Assembly: GCF_000966975.1 (NCBI RefSeq) | Contig: NZ_JZWV01000352.1 | Coordinates: forward strand, 1-16,553 | DNA length: 16,553 bases | Direction: 5' to 3' | Source of the DNA: Streptomyces katrae | GTDB lineage: Bacteria; Actinomycetota; Actinomycetes; Streptomycetales; Streptomycetaceae | Part shown: one piece after another, positions 7,069 to 13,900 of the stretch | Layout of the letters: each line of letters starts with the position of its first letter | Numbering within the stretch: the first letter of the stretch is position 1 | Position numbers and translations under genes: made by a program | Notes under the pieces: model-generated | Told to the model about the DNA's origin: nothing | What the model saw: only the letters and a program-made list of their open reading frames with translations | Database searches by the model: none

Positions 7069-7980
7069 TCACGGCCCCCACCCCAGCTCCGTGTACGTCC
7101 GGCCCGCCCGGATCCCTTCGATCGCCGCCCGCGTGTAGGGGACGAGGGGCTCGGGCAGGTCCGTGCAGTCCCACCAGCCCCACGACGCGCACCGGTCTGG
7201 TTCACGTACCACGGGTGTGCCTTGCCAGCGTCGGGCGCGGAAGTAGAGCCCGATCATCGGCTGGGTGCCGGGCGCGTCCACCATGTGCACCACGTGGACC
7301 AGTTCGACGTCCGCGGGATCGATGACCAGGCCCGCCTCCTCCTGTGCTTCCCGGACCACACAGGCGATCGCCGCCTCCTGCTCGCAGTGCCCGGAGAGCA
7401 CCTGGTACATGGAGGGGGCGAACGTGCAGTCCTCGTGGCGGCGCCCCAGGAGGACCGCGCCGTCCTCCCGCTGGAGGTAGAGATGAACCCCGACGGTGTT
7501 CAGGCGCGGGCGGCCGGCCCCGGCACGTGTGGGCTGTTTCCCGGTTCGCGGCGCAGGGACGGGAGCGCTGCGCTGATGGAGGGCGATGACGTCGGCGGTC
7601 CACGGGCACATGGTCAGCCACTGGGTCCTGGCGGCGTCGAACCAGCGGAACATGATGCCTTCGGGACAGGGCAGCGCATCGGCGTCTCCGTCCCAGGCCC
7701 CCAGGTAGACGCGGATCTGCCCGGTGCTGCCGTCGGGGCCGTGGGCGTCGACCACGGTGAACGGTTCCAACGGAACGCACAGACCGGTCTCCTCCAGCAG
7801 TTCCCGTTCCACAGCGTCGCGGGAGGACTCCTCTCCCTCGCGGTTGCCGCCCGGGATCGACCAGGTCCCGGGGTCGCAGATCCACGGTTTGTTGGCGTCC
7901 CGCAGGTGCAGCAGGTACTTCCCCTCCGCATTGACGAGGAGGGCGGCCGTTCCCCGGGGTTCGCAGGACAGTGTGTTCAT
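7069..7980 (-). CDS. Tandem Nudix hydrolase (two Nudix domains, 303 aa)
   Basis: ATG 7980 is preceded by GAGGAG, which overlaps the stop codon of the upstream small ORF. The first Nudix domain (about 8-135) has a perfect box: G45, E51, R59, E60, E63, E64, G66, in WSIPGGNREGEESSRDAVERE form. A Pro/Arg-rich linker (about 136-160) leads to a second domain (160-300) with LSGHCEQ...VVREAQEEAGL. Its box is one residue shorter than consensus between G197 and R210, because the usual EPGE-like turn is EQE; the metal-binding REAxEE part is intact. The C-terminal PYTRAAIEGIRAGRTYTELGW is the usual end of a stand-alone actinomycete Nudix protein, so this gene looks like a fusion of two such proteins. Nudix enzymes cleave nucleoside diphosphates linked to other groups; the substrate here is unknown. 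Confidence 0.88.
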   Translation of the reverse strand: MNTLSCEPRGTAALLVNAEGKYLLHLRDANKPWICDPGTWSIPGGNREGEESSRDAVERELLEETGLCVPLEPFTVVDAHGPDGSTGQIRVYLGAWDGDADALPCPEGIMFRWFDAARTQWLTMCPWTADVIALHQRSAPVPAPRTGKQPTRAGAGRPRLNTVGVHLYLQREDGAVLLGRRHEDCTFAPSMYQVLSGHCEQEAAIACVVREAQEEAGLVIDPADVELVHVVHMVDAPGTQPMIGLYFRARRWQGTPVVREPDRCASWGWWDCTDLPEPLVPYTRAAIEGIRAGRTYTELGWGP

Positions 7981-7990
7981 CTCGGGCTCC

Positions 7991-8110
7991 TCAGGATCGG
8001 TAGGGCTCGGAAAGGCGGGTGGGCGGCGACGGCGACTCGCGGCGGTCGGGAGGGACGTCGCTCGGGGGGTGCAGTCCTCGGGCCCCGGGCCGTCCGCACG
8101 TCCCCCTCAT
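7991..8110 (-). CDS. Small ORF, 39 codons, coupled to exporter and Nudix genes
   Basis: The ORF begins with an ATG that overlaps the exporter stop codon (ATGA at 8110-8107) and ends ten bases before the tandem Nudix start, its TGA forming part of the Nudix Shine-Dalgarno. GAGGGGG lies about four bases before its own ATG. The product starts MRGTCGRPGARGLHPPSDVP and ends LSEPYRS: it is basic, rich in Pro and Arg, has one Cys and two Asp, and has no membrane segment. About 84 percent of third positions are G or C. No family is recognised. It could be a precursor peptide acted on by the co-encoded methyltransferase, or a coupling ORF with no function. The arrangement is the support; the composition is not decisive. 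Confidence 0.4.
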   Translation of the reverse strand: MRGTCGRPGARGLHPPSDVPPDRRESPSPPTRLSEPYRS

Positions 8111-10134
8111 GGCGCCCCCTCGACCTCGGCGGGCGCGGCGGCGGGCTCGGTGCGCGGGCTGGGCAGGGAGTCGGCGAACGCGGCGGCCTGGATCCGGTAG
8201 GCGTGGCGGAACTCGCCCGCGCCGTTCCCCTCGGCCATCAGCTCGGCGAACGTCCCGGACTCGGCGAGCCGGCCGTCCTTCATGACGTGGATGAGGTCCG
8301 CGTGCCGTACCGAGTGCAGGCGGTGGGTGATGAGCACCACGGTCTGTCCGGCTGCGGCCAGCCCCCGGATCCGGTCGAAGACCCGCTGCTCGGCGACCGC
8401 GTCCAGGGCGCTCGTCGGCTCGTCGACCACCAGGATCTGAGCGCCCTTGTACCAGGCGCGGCTGATCCCGATCATCTGCCATTCCCCGCCGGAGGCCTCC
8501 TGGCCGCCGCGGTAGCCGCGGCCCAGGAGCGTGGAGAGGTCGCGGCGCAGCCCGGCGATGAACCGGTCGGCGCCGGAAAACGCGGCGGCTTCTCGTACCG
8601 CCCGGTCGTCGATGGGGCGGGTGGGGCGGCCGATGCCGATGTTGACCCGGACGGTGAAGGGCCACCTGAAGAAGGACTGCGACATCAGCCCGACGCGGGC
8701 GAAGATCTGGCCGCGGTCGGCCGTCGCGGCGTCGACCTCGTCCCACCAGATCGTGCCCCCGCCGGGGTCGGGCTGGTGCAGGCCGGCCAGGAGCTTGACG
8801 ACGGTGGACTTGCCCGAGCCGTTCGCCCCGACCAGGGCGATCACCTTCCCCATCGGGAAGGTCAGCGACACCTCCCGCAGCGTCGGCTCGGGCGTGTGGT
8901 CCCCGCTGCCGGGATAGGTGAACGTCACCTTCTCGAAGCGGACTTCCCGCACATGGTCGGGAAGGTCCTCACCGGTCTCCGGAATGGCCCTGGCCTTGGC
9001 TTCGGTGCACAGGCGCTCGAAGTCCGCGACGAAGAGGGACTCCTGGTGCAGGTCGGCCATCTGCAGGACCAGGCCGTCCAGGCTCGAGGATCCGGTCCGG
9101 ATGGCGAGGACCGCCGTACCGGCGACCGCGAGGTCCATCCGCCCGCTCCACAGCAGCAGCCCCAGTGCCCCGTAGGTGAGGAGGGTGGCGACACCGGACG
9201 CCGCATCGGCGACCAGTCCGACCTTCGCCGCGCTGCGGGCCAGGCGGGTCTGCTCACGTTCGCTGGTTTCCGCCATCTCCCGGAAGTGCCGCAGGAGGAA
9301 GGGCCCGACCTCGTGGACGCGGACCTCGGCGGCTGCTTCCCGCTGCGTCAGCAACTGCCCCAGGAGGTGCCCGGCCCTCGCGTGCTGCACGAACGCGTGG
9401 AACGACAGGTAGCGCTGCCGGGAGACCGTCAGCGACCTCCACCCGCTCGGCAGGGTCATCAGTACCAGGAGCGGCAGGAGCACGGGGTGGAGCACGGTCA
9501 GCACGCCGGCCGCCGCGACCAGGGAGATGCCGGAGTTCAGCGTGTTCGTGCAGTAGCGGATCATCCGGCGGGCGGAGTCGGCCCCGTAGCGGGCGGCGTC
9601 CAGCAGGCGGTGGAACTCGTCGTCCTCGATCGCCGCGAGCTCGACCCGGTGCACCAGCCCCAGGTACTGCTCGGTGGCCACCCGCTGGACCTTGGGCTCC
9701 AGCTCGCCGGTCGCGGCCGTGGACGCGGAGCGCAGCAGTGAACCCACCAGCGCGGTGAGGGCGACGACCACCAGCGCCGGGAACGCGCTCCTGAGCCGCT
9801 CGTCCGTCCCGCCACCGGCCAGGATGTGCCCCAGGGCGGCATTGACCGCGACCAGCCCTGCCGCCTGCGCGATGCCGCGCCCCACCTCTGCGCCGAGGAC
9901 CACCCGTAGGGCGCGGGCATCGGCGAGGCGGGCGAGCCTGAGGCCGGTGGCGACCATCCTGGGTAAGCCCTTGGCCATCGTCCACAGGCTGAGCTTCAGC
10001 CAGGCACCTTCGTGCTGGTCCCAGCCGACGTCGTAGGCCAGCTCCCCGCCGAACAGCAGCCGCTCGGAATCCGACACCGGCGACGCGTTCGGCGTGTCAG
10101 GGGTCTTCACCGTCCGGTCGTCGTGCCGCGTCAT
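8107..10134 (-). CDS. ABC exporter, permease fused to ATP-binding domain (675 aa)
   Basis: From the ATG at 10134, residues 1-60 are hydrophilic. An exporter-type membrane domain follows, with hydrophobic stretches near 78-105, 118-137, 200-230 and 305-345. From about 397 a nucleotide-binding domain begins (VRFEKVTFTYPGSG). Walker A is GANGSGKST (about 436-444), the Q-loop is in GLMSQSFFRWPFTV, the signature is ASGGEWQ (about 547-553), Walker B is ILVVDEPTSALD, and the switch His is in ITHRLH. Half-transporters of this type work as homodimers and resemble exporters found in lantibiotic-type clusters. A GTG at 10143 is an alternative start but lacks a ribosome site; ATG 10134 is preceded by GGGGTGGGG and overlaps the stop of the upstream small ORF (ATGA). 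The signature is ASGG rather than LSGG. The cargo is unknown and is presumably made by this operon. Confidence 0.9.
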   Translation of the reverse strand: MTRHDDRTVKTPDTPNASPVSDSERLLFGGELAYDVGWDQHEGAWLKLSLWTMAKGLPRMVATGLRLARLADARALRVVLGAEVGRGIAQAAGLVAVNAALGHILAGGGTDERLRSAFPALVVVALTALVGSLLRSASTAATGELEPKVQRVATEQYLGLVHRVELAAIEDDEFHRLLDAARYGADSARRMIRYCTNTLNSGISLVAAAGVLTVLHPVLLPLLVLMTLPSGWRSLTVSRQRYLSFHAFVQHARAGHLLGQLLTQREAAAEVRVHEVGPFLLRHFREMAETSEREQTRLARSAAKVGLVADAASGVATLLTYGALGLLLWSGRMDLAVAGTAVLAIRTGSSSLDGLVLQMADLHQESLFVADFERLCTEAKARAIPETGEDLPDHVREVRFEKVTFTYPGSGDHTPEPTLREVSLTFPMGKVIALVGANGSGKSTVVKLLAGLHQPDPGGGTIWWDEVDAATADRGQIFARVGLMSQSFFRWPFTVRVNIGIGRPTRPIDDRAVREAAAFSGADRFIAGLRRDLSTLLGRGYRGGQEASGGEWQMIGISRAWYKGAQILVVDEPTSALDAVAEQRVFDRIRGLAAAGQTVVLITHRLHSVRHADLIHVMKDGRLAESGTFAELMAEGNGAGEFRHAYRIQAAAFADSLPSPRTEPAAAPAEVEGAP

Positions 10135-10280
10135 TCGCCCCACCCCGATTCGGGCCGTGTCGTTCGGGAGGACCTGCCAGGAGCGTCAAGCCGGCGCCCG
10201 CCGGGCGTGCGCGGCGGGCTCTGCGGGCCGGCCTGTTCGATTGTGGCCCGGGTGAGGCGGAGAGCGGGGGCGCGATGCAC
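10131..10280 (-). CDS. Small ORF, 49 codons, first gene of the exporter operon
   Basis: A GTG at 10280 follows GGAGGA with a four-base spacer, the strongest ribosome site in this spacer on the minus strand. The frame runs 49 codons and its TGA overlaps the exporter ATG (ATGA at 10134-10131). The product starts MHRAPALRLTRATIEQAGPQ and ends TTRPESGWGE. It is basic and Pro/Arg-rich, has no Cys and no hydrophobic signal, and matches no family known to me. About 77 percent of third positions are G or C, lower than the neighbouring long genes, which weakens the coding case. The start signal and overlap suggest translation; it could be a leader for the exporter, a precursor peptide, or a chance frame. 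Confidence 0.35.
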   Translation of the reverse strand: MHRAPALRLTRATIEQAGPQSPPRTPGGRRLDAPGRSSRTTRPESGWGE

Positions 10281-10841
10281 GGTGTCCTCCGGATGGGGCT
10301 GTCAGGGGTACGTGTGCTCTAAGAACGGCCTTGAATCCCGCCCGTAACGGTCGATCCGGGAGCAGATGGTGAACGAATGTTCCATCCCGGGGCGCAGGTC
10401 AACTCCCGTCTGGAGCAAGGCGCCCGGATCGCGTTCGATCTGCTGGATCACCCGGCCGAGGTATTGCCAGCAGCTCGTTGACGAGGCCCGGCGACTGCGG
10501 TGGGGACGGGCCGTCGACATCCCCACCGGCCCGTGGTGTGTGTGGCGCACGGTACTGCGCTCGTCGTACTCCACTGGCGGCGGATGCTCTCACCGCTGCC
10601 GAACGCGCTGGGCGTCATGGCCGACCCGGCGGAACTTGAAGCTGAGCGGGCACAAGGGACAGGTGTATCCGCCGCCCTGTCGGCAGCGCTCGACAGGGCG
10701 GCGGGCGGCGGACCAACGAGCCGGGATGCGGCAGCCGCCCACATCGACGATGCTGATCGTGAGCCCTGGGCAGAGCCGCCCTACCGCCGTCAAGGGCATG
10801 CGCCGACAGCCGATGCCCGCCGTATGTACGGAGGAGGCTTC
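10281..10841. other. Spacer between head-to-head operons, possibly with gene remnants
   Basis: Both operons must be transcribed from here, but no clear promoter pair was found. Fragments look gene-like. From ATG 10377 a frame gives MFHPGAQVNSRLEQGARIAF and closes at TGA 10479; reopened in the same frame, it continues as ...PLPNALGVMADPAELEAERA... and reaches the trypco1-like peptide. Third-position G/C is only moderate, so this may be a decayed gene. Bases 10638-10665 match part of the WD40 gene. Confidence 0.4.
10638..10665 (+). repeat. 28-bp copy of WD40-repeat coding sequence
   Basis: Bases 10638-10665 match 13813-13840 at 27 of 28 positions (A10659 versus C13834). In one frame both encode KLSGHKGQV, the start of WD40 blade 5 in the large gene downstream. 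The match stops abruptly on both sides. Both copies are in the same orientation, 3175 bp apart. Confidence 0.9.
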
Positions 10842-10994
10842 ATGACATCGCTGGCCAGCCTCCCCCTCGACGGGGGAGGCTGCGTACTGGTCAACGGCCC
10901 TGCCGCAACGGAAGGGCCGGTCACGGCCGGGCGCATCGGCGACGTGGTCAGCCATCCTTCTCCGGCGGCGCCCCGTCCCGAGGCTGAACCATGA
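10842..10994 (+). CDS. Truncated trypco1-like small protein (50 aa) coupled to the protease-STAND gene
   Basis: ATG 10842 follows GGAGGAGG (10830-10837), a strong ribosome site. The ORF ends with a TGA that overlaps the ATG of the next gene (ATGA at 10991-10994). The first half, MTSLASLPLDGGGCVLVNGP followed by ATEGPVTAGRIGDVV, resembles the opening beta-hairpin of the trypsin-co-occurring domain 1 (CU044_2847-type) proteins, which typically begin with a FPLDDGG.VLVEV pattern. Members are usually about 100-130 aa; here the C-terminal helix and strands are replaced by SHPSPAAPRPEAEP and a stop. It may be a shortened partner kept for translational coupling, or a decayed gene. The link to trypco1 is from memory of the family pattern and from the neighbour, so moderate. 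Confidence 0.5.
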   Translation: MTSLASLPLDGGGCVLVNGPAATEGPVTAGRIGDVVSHPSPAAPRPEAEP

Positions 10995-13900
10995 CGCCCG
11001 CCCCCGACGAAGCGACCGGTGCGGGCGGCATACCGTCCCTCCCCCGGGCCGTGGCCCAGGTGCTCGCACCGGACGGCACGGTCGTGGGGGTGGGCTTCCT
11101 GGTGAGCGAGAGGCTCCTCGTCACGTGTGCGCACGTCGTGGAGGCGGCCGGAAAAGGTCCCGGAGACCGGGTGGAGGTCGTCTTCCCCCACGCGGCAGGT
11201 CCCGCTGGGGGTTCGAGCGCCGGTCCCCTGGAGGGGGAGGTCCTCGACGGGCCGTGGCGGGCGCCGACGGCCGAGGACATCTCGGTCGTCGCCCTGAGCG
11301 CGCCTCCCCCCGGTGTGGCCCCGCTGCCGCTGGGCTCCGCGGCAGGCTCCCGCGGCCACCACGTCCGCTCCTTCGGCTTCCCGGCCCAGGCCCCACCGGA
11401 CGGCCACTTCGGATTCGGCATCGCCGGAGAGCTGCTGCCCGGCACGGGCGGAACCGGGCCCCACCTGCAGTTGACCGACGCCAACGACCTCACCACCGGT
11501 TTCAGTGGCGGCCCGGTCCTGGACGAAGTGACCGGCCTGGTCATCGGCATGCTCACCGAGATCACCGGCCCCGACGTGTACGCGCGGGGCCAGGGCATCG
11601 CGTACGTCACTCCCACCGAGGTACTGCGCGAAGTGGTTCCGGAGCTGGCCATCCAGGAGATCTGCCCTTATCGGGGGCTGGAACCGTTCACCGCCGACCA
11701 GGCTCGATGGTTCGAGGGCAGACAGGAGGCCGTCCGGCACGTCGTGGCCAGCCTGGGCCGACAGCGGCGGCTCACGCTGCTGCTCGGACCGTCCGGCTCC
11801 GGCAAGTCGTCACTGGTCCAGGCCGGCGTCCTGCGCGCCCTCGCCGAGGGCGCGCTTCCGGGCAGTGACCGCTGGGCAGCCGTACTCGCCCGCCCGCGGC
11901 AGGATCCCATGGCCGAGCTGGAACGCGCCGGACTCCCCGGCGCCGCCACGGACGGGCTCGCCGAAGCGGTCACCCGCCGGCTCGCAGCGGACCCGGGCAT
12001 CGAGCGCGTGCTGCTCGTCATCGACCAGTTCGAGGAACTGTTCACCGTCCCCGTCGCCGGCGGACCGCAGCAGCACCGTCTCCCTCTCGCGCAGCAGATC
12101 ACCACGACGGTCGGCACCCACCCAGAGCTCAGCGTGATCCTCGTCATGCGCGACGACTTCTACCCGCAGCTCGCGGCCCAGGCCCCGGGGCTGCTGAAGG
12201 CGGCGATGCCGGGGCTGCTCAACGTACCCAACACCCTGGACCGCGGGGACCTGCACGACATCATCGTCCGGCCCGCCCTGGACGTCGGGGCCCGCTTCCA
12301 GGCGGGGCTGCCCGAACAGATCGTCATGGACGTCCTGGCCACCGATCCCGACGGGCCCACGACCGGCCAGGTGCCCGCCACCGTCCTGCCGCTCCTGGAA
12401 CTCACCCTCAGCCAGCTGTGGCAGCGGCGCCAGGACGGATACCTCACCCATGAGGCCTACCGGCGCATCGGAGCCGTCAGCGGAAGCCTGACGCTGTGGT
12501 GCGACGCCGCCGTCCAGCGCCTGCCCGCCGGGCAGCGCCCCATCGCACAGCGCGTCCTGACGTCCCTGGTCCGGCCCGCGGATCCCAGCCGTCAGGCTCC
12601 CGCGGTGCGGGCGCAGGTCCCGCTGGACGACCTCCGCGACCTGGCCGGTGACCCGGACGCCCCGGCCGGCCCGGACGGAGGGCACCGGGACGTCGACGAG
12701 GTGATCGCCGCCCTCACCCGCCACCGGGTCATCACCACCCAGACGGCCGCCACTGCGGAAGGCTCCGGTGGACCTCCTGGCCGGCCCGTGGCCGAGCTCA
12801 TCCACGACGCGCTCATCCGGGACTGGGGCACCCTGCGCGAGTGGATCGACCAGGACCACCGCTTCCAGGAGTGGCTCGACCGCACCCGTGAACGGCGCAC
12901 CCGCTGGGCCGAACAGCAGGATCCGGGAGACCTGCTCGCCGGAACGGCGCTGGCGGAAGGCCTCGAATGGTCCCGCCAACGCCGTCTGCCGGGCGACATC
13001 AGCGCCTTCCTCACCACCAGCAGGCAGCGCCAGCAAGCGGCCGTCCGGCGCAGCAGGCGCCTCAACGCCGTCCTGGCCACCCTGCTCGCACTGGCGTTGC
13101 TCGCCGCGGGAGGGGCCCTCTGGCAGTGGCGTACGGCAGTCACCGCACGCGAGGCCGCCCAGTCACGGCAGCTCGCGGCCCAGTCCAGCGAGCTGATCGG
13201 GACGAATCCCGAACTCGCCTCACTGCTCGCCGTACAGGCCTACCGCACCCACCACAACGCCGAGTCCCTGGCAGCCCTGCGGAATGCCGCGGCCCTCCCC
13301 AAGCACCGGCGCCTGGCGGGGCATACGGATTCCGTGCGCGCGGAAGCGTTCAGCCCTGACGGTGGGACCCTCGCGACGGTTTCGGACGACCGGACGCTGC
13401 GGCTGTGGAACGTGGCGCAGGGCACGGAGAAAGCCGTTCGGACCGGGCACACCGGCGAGGTGTACGCGGTCGCGTTCGCATCCGACGGGCGCACCGTCGC
13501 GACGGCGGGCGCGGACAGGACCGTACGGCTGTGGAACGCGGAGAACGGTACGTTCCGCACGGTACAAGGTGAGACGAAGAGCACGGTCGACTCGGTGGCG
13601 TTCAGCCCCGACGGGAAGACGCTCGCCACGGCCGGCCTGGATGGCTACGTGCAGCTGTGGGACGTGCGCACCGGCGCGCCGGGCAGGACGTTGTCCGGGC
13701 ACGGCGGTCAGGTGACGTCGGTGGCGTTCAGCCCTGACGGGCAGACCCTTGCCTCCGGCGGCGCGGACACGGAGGTGCTGCTGTGGGACGTTGCCGACGG
13801 CCGGCTCAGGAGGAAGCTGAGCGGGCACAAGGGCCAGGTGAACGACGTGGCTTTCAGCCGGGACGGCCACACCCTGGCCTCGGTCGGGGGTGAGGGCGTC

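Noticed and set aside
4547..7138. 863-codon plus-strand frame opposite the trifunctional gene
   Set aside because: It is the antisense shadow of a gene with recognisable methyltransferase and Nudix motifs; its own translation has no family features and is dominated by Gly, Val, Arg and Asp.
6925..9741. 938-codon plus-strand frame opposite the Nudix and exporter genes
   Set aside because: It crosses several real minus-strand genes and their spacers, and the translation is low-complexity; typical of high-GC DNA.
10366..10845. 159-codon plus-strand frame containing the WD40 fragment
   Set aside because: Only the 28-bp patch resembles a protein family; the rest is Arg/Ser/Pro-rich, and a competing frame is more gene-like.
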